Shown here one piece after another: positions 29,333-38,727 of a DNA stretch of 64,000 bases (positions are counted from its first letter, which is position 1; each line of letters begins with the position of its first letter). The stretch is from Chroococcus sp. FPU101. GTDB lineage: Bacteria > Cyanobacteriota > Cyanobacteriia > Cyanobacteriales > Microcystaceae. The stretch is taken from the NCBI RefSeq assembly GCF_017312365.1, contig NZ_BLJI01000025.1, forward strand, positions 1 through 64,000. Reading direction: 5' to 3'. The notes below the pieces were generated by a model. It was not told the origin of the DNA. It saw only the letters and a program-made list of their open reading frames with translations, and searched no databases. The position numbers and the translations under genes were made by a program.

Positions 29333-30307
29333 TTAATTAGCTTCTTCTTCATATTCGGGGATTCTTTCTTTTTGTCGTTCTGGAATATTCACCCGTTGGG
29401 GTTGATAGGTATCAGTATCATCCCAGACATCATTCTGGACATCTTCCTCATAATCATCGTAATCTTCCTCTTTTTGAATCGGAGGACGATAACGCTCTAC
29501 TTCTCGCTCTTGACGTGCTTCACCCCAGTTATCTTCTTCGAGTTCTGCTTCATATTCGTCTTCATAACGCATTGCTAAAGGTTGTTGGGGAACTTGCATC
29601 GGTCTAACAGGTTCATAATCATTATCTTCATCCCAACGCTGTTCTAATGCGGGTGCGGGTTTAGCCGCTTCGACAGGTGTCCGAATGGGAATACCCGTCG
29701 GTAATTGATTTTCAGGTTTAGCAGTCGGTGGGTAGTAAATTTCTTCTTCTTCTTTTTCCCAAGGAGGGCGACCAATACCCATCCGTTCGAGGATACCGAC
29801 ACTTAATTGATTTAGTCTTTCTTCAGCCCCTTCAAAAACAATTAAACGGTTAGGCCCGCTACTGATGACTTCCTCAATAGAAAATTCGTAGGTACTGATC
29901 AATTGCTCTGGAATTTGCGGTAAACCCAAAGAAGCAATAATAATCGAAATTAATTTGCCACTGATGGGATCAAATTGAAAGTCTCTAACTCGCCCTAAAG
30001 GTTCACCTGTTTCCGTGATCACTTCACTATTCATCAAAGTTGTATAGAGATCAATATCAACAGGCTCGATCACATCTTCGTCATCGACTAATATAACATC
30101 CCCCGTTTGACGGATACTCGAAAGATACATATACTGGGGCATTCCAGTCATCGACAGAAAGTTATCTCTTAAGCCAAAAGATACAACTTCTCGTCGATCA
30201 ATGTCTACTAAGATTTCTTTGACGACTCCCAACTTTTTCCCGTTATCACGAGTAATGACCTGTGTATTGAGAAATTCGGAACGTAAACGAAGATTTTCTG
30301 TTGTCAT
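29333..30307 (-). CDS. PRC-barrel domain protein
   Basis: A 324-residue protein. Two PRC-barrel repeats fill residues 1-75 (LNTQVITRDNGKKLGVVKEILVDIDRREVVSFGL) and about 85-165 (LMNSEVITETGEPLGRVRDFQFDPISGKLISII). The remainder is acidic and rich in Glu, Pro and Tyr (YEDEYEAELEEDNW and similar), likely disordered. Cyanobacterial proteins of this architecture are sometimes linked to the photosynthetic membrane, but their role is unproven. It has a long, structured upstream region. Confidence 0.8.
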   Translation of the reverse strand: MTTENLRLRSEFLNTQVITRDNGKKLGVVKEILVDIDRREVVSFGLRDNFLSMTGMPQYMYLSSIRQTGDVILVDDEDVIEPVDIDLYTTLMNSEVITETGEPLGRVRDFQFDPISGKLISIIIASLGLPQIPEQLISTYEFSIEEVISSGPNRLIVFEGAEERLNQLSVGILERMGIGRPPWEKEEEEIYYPPTAKPENQLPTGIPIRTPVEAAKPAPALEQRWDEDNDYEPVRPMQVPQQPLAMRYEDEYEAELEEDNWGEARQEREVERYRPPIQKEEDYDDYEEDVQNDVWDDTDTYQPQRVNIPERQKERIPEYEEEAN

Positions 30308-30618
30308 TTTTCCTGTGTTATAGAAGTCTTTGCTTCTTTTAAAATCATTAAATATAGTGTGAGTGCAATGGCAAACAGTGTTTATAATTTACTAATAATA
30401 GCTTCTTTTTAAGAGTTTGCTCTGTAACACTTTCTGTGAATCAAACTCCCAAAGAGCGACAGATTGTTAATTGTTTAAGTTGGGAGTCTTTTAGTTAACC
30501 CGTAAGCACAGCCAATAAGCGATTATATACGGGCTGACTTTTTAACCATTCTAACGAATCGTTTTAGTTTTGCCTTAGAGATTTTTTAGGGTCATCGACT
30601 TGATAACCCTAAACCTAT
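30308..30618 (-). promoter_or_regulatory. leader/promoter region before the PRC-barrel gene, with stem-loops
   Basis: The 311-base gap has a perfect leftward -10 (TATAAT, 30527-30522) with no good -35, which would give an untranslated leader of about 210 bases. Inside the leader, ACTCCCAA (30445-30452) pairs with TTGGGAGT (30480-30487). At the right edge, TTTAGGGT (30585-30592) pairs with ACCCTAAA (30606-30613), starting six bases past the pdhC stop, so it probably marks the pdhC transcript end. No coding sequence is evident. Confidence 0.4.
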
Positions 30619-31902
30619 CTACAGCGTGAGTGACTGTACATCGCTTTCAATCAATTTAGCCAAATCTTGTAGGAAGGCGGCGGCTTGTGCGCCATAAATC
30701 ACCCGATGATCACAGGTTAAATTCACGCTCATCCGTCGTTGCACACCAATCAAACCTTCTGAGGTTGCGGCTACTTGAGGTAATGAAGCACCAATGGCTA
30801 AAATAGCTCCTTGTCCAGGGGGTAAAATGGCATCAAAGCGATCAACTCCAAACATTCCCAAATTAGACAGAGTAAATGTACCACTGTTGTACTCTTCGGG
30901 TTGAAGCTGTTTAGCGCGAGACCGCTCAACTAAATCTTTCCAATTGCGAGAGAGACTGTAGATATCGGTTTGATCGGCACTGCGGAGAACGGGAGTAATT
31001 AGACCACCATCAGGCATCGCTACCGCGATCGCTACATTAATCGCCGATCGATATTGGATGCCTTGTTCAGTATAAGCAGCACTCATGATTGGGTGTTTTT
31101 GAAGGGTATTCGCCACTGCTTTAGCGAGTAAAGCGGTCATGGTAACGCCTTTTGATTTCAGTTGCCCATACAGCTTATCTAGAGCATCGGTTGTCATAGT
31201 GTAGCCCACATGGAAAATCGGTACTTCTAGGCTGGCGACCATATTCTGTACAACTGCTTTTTGAAGAGTAGTAAGCGGTACAGTTTGCCCAACAGCTACA
31301 GGCGCGGCGGTTACAGGTGTGGAGGCGGGTTTTTGAGGAGTGGGTGTTGATGTTGGTGTGGCTACTGGTGCGGCTACCTTGCCAACAGCGCGTTCTACAT
31401 CTTCTGCGACAATTCGACCATGAGGCCCACTTCCTTCTAAAGTTTGGATGTCTACACCGAGATCTTTGGCGAGTTTTTTGGCTCTGGGAGAGGCGACAAG
31501 TCTTCCGTTTTGACGGCTGGTTGGGGTCACGGATGCTGCGACTGGAACGTGGGTGGTACCAGGATCGGCAACGGGGATAGGGATCGCTTGAGGTGTGGGT
31601 TTTGGCTCGGCTTGAGTTCCCGATTTTGAGGTGGCTTTGGCTTGGGCTTCTTGTATTTCGGCTTCAGTTTCGGCGATAAAGGCAATGGCATCTCCGACGG
31701 TTGCCTCTTCTCCAGCATTAACAAGGATGACTGCTAAATAGCCTTCATAGAAGGATTCAACATCCATGTCAGCTTTGTCTGATTCGACCACAACCACGGT
31801 TTCACCTTTTGCCACTTTTTCGCCTGGCGATTTAACCCAAGAAACGATTTTTCCTTCGGTCATGGTGGAACTGAGTGCGGGCATGAAAATATCGTGAATC
31901 AT
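30619..31902 (-). CDS. pdhC: pyruvate dehydrogenase E2, dihydrolipoamide acetyltransferase
   Basis: A 427-residue E2. The N-terminal lipoyl domain carries the modified Lys43 in VVESDKADMD. A Pro/Thr/Ala-rich linker joins it to the peripheral subunit-binding domain (ASPRAKKLAKDLGVDIQTLEGSGPHGRIVAEDV, about 137-170). After a second linker comes the catalytic domain, with CDHRVIYG near the end, where many homologues read DHRxxDG. Only one lipoyl domain is present, as is normal for cyanobacteria. The partner pdhB is 14 kb away. Confidence 0.95.
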   Translation of the reverse strand: MIHDIFMPALSSTMTEGKIVSWVKSPGEKVAKGETVVVVESDKADMDVESFYEGYLAVILVNAGEEATVGDAIAFIAETEAEIQEAQAKATSKSGTQAEPKPTPQAIPIPVADPGTTHVPVAASVTPTSRQNGRLVASPRAKKLAKDLGVDIQTLEGSGPHGRIVAEDVERAVGKVAAPVATPTSTPTPQKPASTPVTAAPVAVGQTVPLTTLQKAVVQNMVASLEVPIFHVGYTMTTDALDKLYGQLKSKGVTMTALLAKAVANTLQKHPIMSAAYTEQGIQYRSAINVAIAVAMPDGGLITPVLRSADQTDIYSLSRNWKDLVERSRAKQLQPEEYNSGTFTLSNLGMFGVDRFDAILPPGQGAILAIGASLPQVAATSEGLIGVQRRMSVNLTCDHRVIYGAQAAAFLQDLAKLIESDVQSLTL

Positions 31903-32020
31903 GGTGTGGTCTTGGGCTAAATGTAATGATGATTAAGAATAATGGGTTAATGTCTTATACCAAACGACATTGTATCAAATTTTGTTACATTAGTGATTTA
32001 GATGAAAAAGAAAAAAATCA

Positions 32021-32473
32021 TTAAATCTCGCCGCGAATGTCTTCAACAATGTTGTCTTTGATCACAATTTCGACATTCATTTTATTAACAATATTGTCTC
32101 CTTTTTCTAATCTGAAAAAGCTCTCAAGCTGAACATTTTGAACTACTTCTTGGTCTATTTCTAATAATTGAACCTGTTGAATTTGTTGTAAAAATTGGTT
32201 TTTGCGTTCGAGAATTTCGGATCTTTTTTGATTGACTTGAACTTGAATATTTTCGATTTGTTGGGCAGCTTGAGACGAAAGGGGGATAATACTTTGTTTT
32301 TGAATTTCTGCGATCGCTCGTTGTCCCTGCATTTCTAATTGTTGCAATTGAGCATCTAATTGTTGTAGTTGTGCCTGCAGTTGTTGTTGAGCATCTTCTT
32401 TCCAACGAGTAGTCACAATAACTCTGACTGTGATAGGGCGTTTGATCAATAAACTCATATTAGCGTCTTCCAT
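32021..32473 (-). CDS. YlqD-family coiled-coil protein
   Basis: A 150-residue protein starting SLLIKRPITVRVIVTTRWKEDAQ, the YlqD signature. Residues 25-110 are Gln-rich heptads (QQLQAQLQQLDAQLQQLEMQ and so on) predicted to be coiled coil, and the end is a beta-like region (GDNIVNKMNVEIVIKDNIVEDIRG). The ATG at 32473 has an AAGGAT about eight bases upstream. The ATG at 32458 gives the more typical N-terminus. Function is unknown. Confidence 0.8.
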   Translation of the reverse strand: MEDANMSLLIKRPITVRVIVTTRWKEDAQQQLQAQLQQLDAQLQQLEMQGQRAIAEIQKQSIIPLSSQAAQQIENIQVQVNQKRSEILERKNQFLQQIQQVQLLEIDQEVVQNVQLESFFRLEKGDNIVNKMNVEIVIKDNIVEDIRGEI

Positions 32474-32567
32474 GAAAAAATATCCTTTTTATGGTCTTCT
32501 TCATCATAAGATAAGCGGTTACGCTTTTAATCTGATCAGTGTCAAGTCTAAATGACCTTTTTATCGA

Positions 32568-33389
32568 CTAGAAAAAAACGATAGATCCAGTCTTGTTTTT
32601 ATTCAATATTAGCTGTACCTGGCCCTTGAAAGAGAACCCAAGATAAAATGACGTTAGCGCAAAAATTCCAATTAATGAGGTGACAACGGCGGCTGTTGTT
32701 GATTGTCCAACGCCTTTGGCACCACCTGTCGTCGTCAGTCCCCAGTTACAACCAATGACTGCAATCACCCCCCCAAAAACAACGGCTTTAATCACGGTAG
32801 AGATGATATCCCAAGGCTGAACCAAAGTCTGAATCGAATAAATAAAAGAATAAGGGGAAATCTTATAAAGATTATCTGCTATTACCAAACCTCCGAGGGT
32901 ACCCGTAATCAGAGACATCAGGGTTAAAATAGGTAGCATGACGCAACAGGCTAAAACACGCGGAATGACTAAATAATCGATCGGATCTGTTTTTAGCATA
33001 TAAAGGGCATCAATTTGCTCGGTTACCCGCATTGTACCGATTTCCGCCGCAAACGCTGATCCCACTCGTCCCGCTACCACAACGGCTGTTAAAACGGGAG
33101 AGAGTTCACGGGTTAACGCAATGCCTAGAACACCACCAACAAAAGAACCAGCACCAACATTAATAAATTCTTTAGCGACTTGGATGGTAAAAACCATACC
33201 AACAAAGGTAGATGTAAGCAAAGCAATAATCGCTGATTTGGGGCCAACGATGGTCATTTGCTCGATCGTATTACGGCGGTGAATTTTGCCTTGCAGGAGG
33301 TGTAAAAACACCTGACCTGATAAAAACATCGCTGCGACTAAACGCTGTGACCATTTTTGTAAACCACCCTTATTGCCTAGATTAACCAT
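32568..33389 (-). CDS. MlaE-family lipid ABC transporter permease, frameshifted at the C-terminus
   Basis: A permease of about 273 residues with the MlaE/TGD1 core: STFVGMVFTIQVAKEF, VLGIALTRELSPVLTAVVVAGRVGSAFAAEIGTM and EQIDALYMLKTDPIDYLVIPRVLA. It moves lipids with MlaD- and MlaF-like partners not in this window. The ATG at 33389 avoids overlap with the MCP gene. The last 30 residues are wrong for the family. One extra base in the A-run 32661-32665 would restore FCANVILSWVLFQGPGTANIE and a stop at 32599. Either a one-base deletion or a sequencing error. Confidence 0.85.
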   Translation of the reverse strand: MVNLGNKGGLQKWSQRLVAAMFLSGQVFLHLLQGKIHRRNTIEQMTIVGPKSAIIALLTSTFVGMVFTIQVAKEFINVGAGSFVGGVLGIALTRELSPVLTAVVVAGRVGSAFAAEIGTMRVTEQIDALYMLKTDPIDYLVIPRVLACCVMLPILTLMSLITGTLGGLVIADNLYKISPYSFIYSIQTLVQPWDIISTVIKAVVFGGVIAVIGCNWGLTTTGGAKGVGQSTTAAVVTSLIGIFALTSFYLGFSFKGQVQLILNKNKTGSIVFF

Positions 33390-33411
33390 CTTGATCCTTG
33401 ATAAAATTGGA

Positions 33412-36012
33412 CTAATCTTCGTGATCCACTCTAAAGCGTTCAACTGAGGTTAGCAAGTCTCGCGAAATAGAAACGAGTTTTTGCAGAGAACCGCCAACTC
33501 GTTGTGATTCTTGAGAGGTTTCTTGGGCAGTTAGTTCCACTGATTGCATAACTTGAGCGACTTCATGAGAGTTTTCCCGTTGTTTGACGGTATCTGCTGT
33601 AATTGATCGTACTAAACTATCAATACGGTTAGAAACTTGGATAATATCTTCTAGAGATTTTTTCGCTTGTTCGGAACGTTCGGTTACATCGATGACTTGC
33701 TGAATACCTTCCTCCATCGCAGTCATAACTGAACCCGTTTCACTTTGAATCTGCAACACGATTTGTTCAATTTCTTTAAGGGATTTTGCTGAACGATCGG
33801 CTAATTGTCGCACTTCATCGGCTACGATCGCAAATCCTTTCCCCGCTTCCCCTGCTCTGGCTGCTTGAATCGAAGCATTAAGGGCGAGTAAGTTGGTTCT
33901 AGAGGCAATCTGAGAAATCAAAGCCACAATTTTCGAGATTTCTTGAGAAGCTTCAGCTAAACGCTTGACTTTTCGCGCTGTTTCTGACACTGTTTCTCGG
34001 ATTTGTAAAATTCCTGCGACGGTTCGCTCGACGGATTCACCCCCTTTAAGAGCAGAAATTGAGGAAGTACGGGCAACTTCTTCGGCTTCTTTCGCATTTT
34101 CGGCGACCCGTTGAATCGATTCAGTCATCATTTGTACTGAATTAAGGGTTACAGCCAATTCTTCCGCCATGCGTAGTGCATCACTCGATTGATGTCGGGC
34201 AAAAGATTCACTATCAATCGATCCTTGGTTCACTTGTACTGCTGCTTTTTTCACCTGACGCACGATTTCACGGAGATTTTGGATCGTTAGGTTAAAGGCA
34301 TCAGCAACCGCACCAAGAACATCTGCTGTTACTTCCGCTTCCACCATCAGATCACCTCTAGCCGCACCTTCGACATCATCAAGCAGGCGAATCACCTGAC
34401 GATGTAGATCTTCTTTCGCTTGTTCAGTTTCAGCCGCACGACGTTGAGCATCGCTAGTTGTGGTTAAAACAACTCGTGCCACTTGATTAAAGCGGTTAGA
34501 CAGTTCGCCAAACTCATCTTCAGAGTGAATCGTGGCTTTGACATTAAAATTTCCTTCACCAATTACATCAAACTGTTTTTGTAAATCATCAAGCGTTCGT
34601 TTGATCTGACGATTTGCAATTTGTCCTAAAAGCCAAGTTATCCCAAATCCACTTAAACCCGATAGGAGAATCATAGTTAAAATTGGTGGACTAAAAGGAG
34701 AAATGACGGTTGTTTTGCTAGGTGATTTTTGTACAGGTACCACTTTTTCCGTTTTAGCTTTTCCTTTGAGGGGAACAGAAGCTTTTTCTTTTGGACTGAA
34801 AAACCCGCTTAAACTACTGACGAGGAAAATGACTAGCATCGGGGTTAAACCCGCCGCCGTCGCTATCATTAATTGTTTAGTGGCAAGTTTAGCGTTTTTT
34901 AAAGGAGCAAAAAGACCTAAAGGGACTTCGGCTTTAGGTTTGAGTAAACGCTGTTCTGCCATGACAACTGGGGGAGATTCTCTGTGATCATGAAACTCGC
35001 TCCATGTTAGTTTACTTGCCATTTGACTACTAGGAGTTCCTTGACCAGATAAACTTGATTTAGGTAAATCCATCTCGTCTTGATCGCCAGTACGGGTGAG
35101 AAAGGCGGACTCTGGTATTGATTTAGCAATATCTGTAATATCAAGTTGCGATAGATCTGAATCGTCCTCACCAAAATCACTGTATTCCTCAAATGAGTGA
35201 GCATCTTCGGCTAGATTTCCCGACGGAAAATGACTATTTCCCTGATTTTGATTGAGAAGAGTACTACCAACCGAGGTAGATGTATAGTGAGACGATCGCA
35301 AATCCGATGAAACGACAAAGGTAGCTTCTCCCGATTGATTTCTACCATTTTGATAAGGGGGATCACTATCTTCTACATCATCTAAGAAAGGGAACTCATC
35401 TTCTGGCATTTCTGACCAGTCGTAACTTTGATTTGCTTCAAAGGGATGATCTTGATAATGGTTGCTTTGATTAGATCCCACTTTAAACGTGCTACCTACG
35501 TCTTGATGATTCGTAAAGGGTTGCGGTTGTCCGACTGTCGGCTCACCTAAATCATCCTCACTGAATTCATTAAAAACGCCACTATCCCAAGCTAAAGACT
35601 CTACTTGGGAATCGCTGCCCCAGTTTAAAGCTTCGTCATCATCCTCATCATTAAATTCCTGAGTCGGATCAAATGCGGGTTCACTCATGGCAAGACCTTC
35701 GGTTTGGGCAACCGCATAATCTAACTCATTGGCTTGATAGTTAGCTCGTTTAATCTGCTCAATTCCTTGATGAGCATAATTAACTAATTCGGGTTGCTCA
35801 TGAAAGCGGAGAACACTTTCATATTGTTCTTGAGCGTGTTGATACTGTGCTTGTTTGAAATAGATATGGCCTCGTAATAATAAGGTATTTCCATCATCAG
35901 GATATTCTGCGATGATTTGATTGGTCATTTCCAAGGCTTCATCTAACCGACCTTGACAATAGGCGGCGTTGGCTTTTCCATAAAGTTTGATGTAATCTAT
36001 TCCTGCTACCAT
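33412..36012 (-). CDS. pilJ: methyl-accepting chemotaxis protein, PilJ type
   Basis: An 866-residue taxis receptor. Residues 5-95 form TPR-like helices ([41 protein letters not shown]). About 110-340 is acidic and low complexity. Two transmembrane helices sit near 380-400 and 450-470, then HAMP repeats (about 475-590), and the signalling domain with [41 protein letters not shown]. The loop between the helices is very short, so the input is probably internal or via the TPR part. Gene order matches the type IV pilus taxis cluster known in Synechocystis (slr1041-slr1045). Confidence 0.9.
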   Translation of the reverse strand: MVAGIDYIKLYGKANAAYCQGRLDEALEMTNQIIAEYPDDGNTLLLRGHIYFKQAQYQHAQEQYESVLRFHEQPELVNYAHQGIEQIKRANYQANELDYAVAQTEGLAMSEPAFDPTQEFNDEDDDEALNWGSDSQVESLAWDSGVFNEFSEDDLGEPTVGQPQPFTNHQDVGSTFKVGSNQSNHYQDHPFEANQSYDWSEMPEDEFPFLDDVEDSDPPYQNGRNQSGEATFVVSSDLRSSHYTSTSVGSTLLNQNQGNSHFPSGNLAEDAHSFEEYSDFGEDDSDLSQLDITDIAKSIPESAFLTRTGDQDEMDLPKSSLSGQGTPSSQMASKLTWSEFHDHRESPPVVMAEQRLLKPKAEVPLGLFAPLKNAKLATKQLMIATAAGLTPMLVIFLVSSLSGFFSPKEKASVPLKGKAKTEKVVPVQKSPSKTTVISPFSPPILTMILLSGLSGFGITWLLGQIANRQIKRTLDDLQKQFDVIGEGNFNVKATIHSEDEFGELSNRFNQVARVVLTTTSDAQRRAAETEQAKEDLHRQVIRLLDDVEGAARGDLMVEAEVTADVLGAVADAFNLTIQNLREIVRQVKKAAVQVNQGSIDSESFARHQSSDALRMAEELAVTLNSVQMMTESIQRVAENAKEAEEVARTSSISALKGGESVERTVAGILQIRETVSETARKVKRLAEASQEISKIVALISQIASRTNLLALNASIQAARAGEAGKGFAIVADEVRQLADRSAKSLKEIEQIVLQIQSETGSVMTAMEEGIQQVIDVTERSEQAKKSLEDIIQVSNRIDSLVRSITADTVKQRENSHEVAQVMQSVELTAQETSQESQRVGGSLQKLVSISRDLLTSVERFRVDHED

Positions 36013-36106
36013 TGTCCTCCCTCCCTTGGAAGTAAAAATCAGAATGTATACTTTTTAATAAATAGAAACGAATTGTTATCTTAAAAGCCATCCTATTTTT
36101 AGCCTT

Positions 36107-36637
36107 TTAAGCTGCCCAACGTGCCGAGCGTAGAATTGCTACATGATCAAGAAGCCGTAGTGCTGGATGAGATTCTTGGAGGCTCACCCATTCACCTTGA
36201 ACAAAGGGAGCAATTTGATCAGGAATGGTCGTTGAGATTTGTAAATTTTCTAAATCCAACCATTCCATCTCGCCCAAACGATCAACGGCTAATCCTAAAA
36301 TTGTTTCTTGATCTTCGATCGCAATGACTGGTATTTCGGGCCGATCGGTATTTAAACTCGTTCCATCCCCTAAAAACTGACCAAGATCCGCAACCCAGAT
36401 CACTTGTCCTCTTAAATTAATCGTTCCCAATAACAGAGGAGACGCATTTGGAATCGCCGTAATGCGATCAGGTGGCTGCTGCATCACTTCTCGAATGGCT
36501 GCTGCGGGCAACACAAATTCATCTTGACACGGCAGAAAAAACCGCAAATAAAGTTCACCTTCTGGTGTTTGTAAACCTTGAAGATCGCTTGAAATTTCTT
36601 GAGGATTTCCCCTGAAAAAATCTTGTTGATTAACCAT
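36107..36637 (-). CDS. CheW-like coupling protein (PilI type)
   Basis: A 176-residue CheW-domain protein that links the receptor to a CheA-type kinase. The signature region FVLPAAAIREVMQQPPDRITAIPNASPLLLGTINLRGQVIWVADLGQFLG spans residues 41-90. It is between the CheY and MCP genes on one strand, 20 bases from CheY, so co-transcription is likely. No CheA/PilL gene is in the window. In Synechocystis it is also encoded elsewhere. Confidence 0.9.
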   Translation of the reverse strand: MVNQQDFFRGNPQEISSDLQGLQTPEGELYLRFFLPCQDEFVLPAAAIREVMQQPPDRITAIPNASPLLLGTINLRGQVIWVADLGQFLGDGTSLNTDRPEIPVIAIEDQETILGLAVDRLGEMEWLDLENLQISTTIPDQIAPFVQGEWVSLQESHPALRLLDHVAILRSARWAA

Positions 36638-36657
36638 TACGAGATCTCATGTTGTGT

Positions 36658-37023
36658 TTACTTACGGAGTAATTGCTTAATCGTGCCAAGTAGTTCAATC
36701 GGTTCAAAAGGCTTGGCAATATACGCATCGGCTCCCTGTTTCATGCCCCAAAAGCGATCAAATTCTTCGGCTTTAGAAGAACACATGACCACTGGTACAT
36801 TTTTGGTTTTTGGGTCAGATTTTAGACGGCGACAAACTTCATAACCATTCATCCGAGGCATGACAATATCTAAAACCACCAGATCTGGATTAGATCTTTC
36901 AATATGCGCTATTGCTTCTAGTCCATCACAGGCGATCGTTACTGTCAGACCATGTTTTTTCAGTAGGTCTGAAATCATTTCCCGTTGCGATCGGTTATCT
37001 TCTACCAGCAAAACTTCGCTCAT
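36658..37023 (-). CDS. CheY-like response regulator (PilH type)
   Basis: A 121-residue stand-alone receiver domain. Acidic pocket residues are in VEDN (residues 7-10), the phosphorylated Asp is Asp52 in VVLDIVMPRMNG, and the conserved Lys is in YIAKPFEP near the end. It is the second gene of the pilus taxis operon and probably controls motor extension or retraction in type IV pilus motility. Confidence 0.92.
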   Translation of the reverse strand: MSEVLLVEDNRSQREMISDLLKKHGLTVTIACDGLEAIAHIERSNPDLVVLDIVMPRMNGYEVCRRLKSDPKTKNVPVVMCSSKAEEFDRFWGMKQGADAYIAKPFEPIELLGTIKQLLRK

Positions 37024-37193
37024 AATCTACCTACATGGTTCATGATGGCAATGATACCCTGTAGCTTGCTGTGAGCTACTTCTTGTGAACATGGTCTGCT
37101 TTCCGTGTTCGGCCTCATCGTGTGTTATTGATGCTTTGAATAAGCTACATACTTAATTTGCCCAAATGATCTCGATAAATCGACGTTCTTGGA

Positions 37194-38375
37194 TTAAATT
37201 TTTGGGTGAATATTCGCAGTGATGTCCGAGCCTGTATATTTAGAAAGTAATAACATTAATTCGCTGGCTCCAAAGGGCTTGGTTAAATAGTCGGTTGCTC
37301 CTACCATGCGGGCTTTGACGCGATCAATTAATCCTTCTTTTCCTGTGAGCATAATGATCGGGATCTGACGAAATGCCTTAGACTGACGCAGCATGGCACA
37401 GACTTCATAACCATCTAATTTGGGCATGGCAATATCGCACAAGATCAGATCGGGTTTGTTTTGAAACAGTTGATTGAATGACTTGAGCGGCTCTGTGATC
37501 AGCGTAAATTGATAGGGATACTGTTCTAAAATTGCTTCAATACTTTTACCGATGGTCAAATCATCATCTAGACAAGCGATGTGTAACTGTTTTTTGCTGT
37601 TGTTGAAATTTTGAGGCTTTGGTGGCTCAAGATCACTGATTAATTGAATCCATCCTCGTTCGGCATAGGGATAAAGGACACGTGCGATCGCTAGTAAATC
37701 TCGATTTAAGGCGCGAAACAGTTGTCTGAGGGTAATTTTTTGTTCTGACCAACGGCTGAGGCTCTGATACGCTTTTTCTGGAATACTAGCGCGTAGTTTT
37801 TTGGCATTGGTGATCATTAAATATTGGTCTGGATGTTGAATATGTGGATAAAGTTGCTTCCATTGCTGAATTTGTCGCTGAATTTTGCTGATTAAAGGTG
37901 TAATTTCTAAAAGGGTTAACTGAGGGGCTAAAGCTGAAGACATTTCAAAGACAAAAGAGCCGTACATTAAACCCAAAAGGTCAAATAAAGTCTCTTCTAC
38001 CATTTTTTGAATGATTTTACGTCCTTGAGTGGGTGTCAAAAATTTTTTTTCTAGTAGACACCACAAATAACTATATTCAGGAATGTTGCTGGTTGTCTCG
38101 GTTTGAAAGAGTTGCTCGATAACGATTTGTTTGTCTTGATAGGGCTGTAAATAGTCCTGTAAACGTGATAAGCTCTGATTTGACCGATCTACGGCATAAA
38201 TAATTTGTCCATTGGCAAAAAAAAGATACCAAAATTTTTGAGCAAGTTCTGTTTGAGGTTCAAGTGTCATTGTAGGTAAACTTGTTCCCTCGATATAGAG
38301 TTCTCCTGTGCGTTGGCCTAACTCAATGAGTTGTAAAATGCTGCGTAGATCAATCTCGTTTAAGTTTCCCTGCAT
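37194..38375 (-). CDS. PatA-type response regulator (DUF4388 plus receiver)
   Basis: A 393-residue protein. The N-terminal DUF4388 (PATAN) domain begins MQGNLNEIDLRSILQLIELGQRTGELYIEG, the middle is a helical region (about 100-250), and a receiver domain at about 265-385 has Asp314 in LILCDIAMPKLDGYEV and Lys in YLTKPFGA. PatA-type regulators steer pilus placement in phototaxis. It heads the taxis operon, 170 bases upstream of the CheY gene. Confidence 0.88.
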   Translation of the reverse strand: MQGNLNEIDLRSILQLIELGQRTGELYIEGTSLPTMTLEPQTELAQKFWYLFFANGQIIYAVDRSNQSLSRLQDYLQPYQDKQIVIEQLFQTETTSNIPEYSYLWCLLEKKFLTPTQGRKIIQKMVEETLFDLLGLMYGSFVFEMSSALAPQLTLLEITPLISKIQRQIQQWKQLYPHIQHPDQYLMITNAKKLRASIPEKAYQSLSRWSEQKITLRQLFRALNRDLLAIARVLYPYAERGWIQLISDLEPPKPQNFNNSKKQLHIACLDDDLTIGKSIEAILEQYPYQFTLITEPLKSFNQLFQNKPDLILCDIAMPKLDGYEVCAMLRQSKAFRQIPIIMLTGKEGLIDRVKARMVGATDYLTKPFGASELMLLLSKYTGSDITANIHPKI

Positions 38376-38727
38376 ATTCTTGCCATGCTTGCTTCACTCA
38401 ATTCTAACCAGATCCCTTGGCAATGTCTTAAAAACCTAGTTATTCTTGATTATAGGTTGGGTAACTTCACACAGGTGGCACTAATCGACTAATACTGGGG
38501 TTGAGTCAATCAATGACACAATTCAAAGAGTATGTTAATTTTTGTAAAATTAGTTGCCAATGTTGTTACGTGAAGGAACGTTATGAGAAGACGGTAATCG
38601 TTTTTGTCTTACTTTTTAATAAGGAACAATCGTTTACTATCTTTCTTTGTCTGCACCATTGATTGATTTAATCGCACCAGACTGATTAGCTCACACATTA
38701 AAAAAAGTAAAATGAGGATGACGACTT
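38376..38727. other. intergenic region between the taxis operon and hmpF
   Basis: About 352 bases separate two divergent motility loci, so both promoters should lie here. A 47-codon frame (ATG about 38514 to TGA) is present but has no Shine-Dalgarno sequence and an odd composition, so I do not call it. No convincing -35/-10 pair, RNA gene or long inverted repeat was seen. Confidence 0.4.

Noticed and set aside
31317-31724. Open frames on both strands inside pdhC
   Set aside because: They arise from the Pro/Ala/Thr-rich linker codons of the E2 gene and show no family features.
38514-38657. 47-codon frame in the gap before hmpF
   Set aside because: No ribosome site, Cys- and Phe-rich random composition, no recognisable family.
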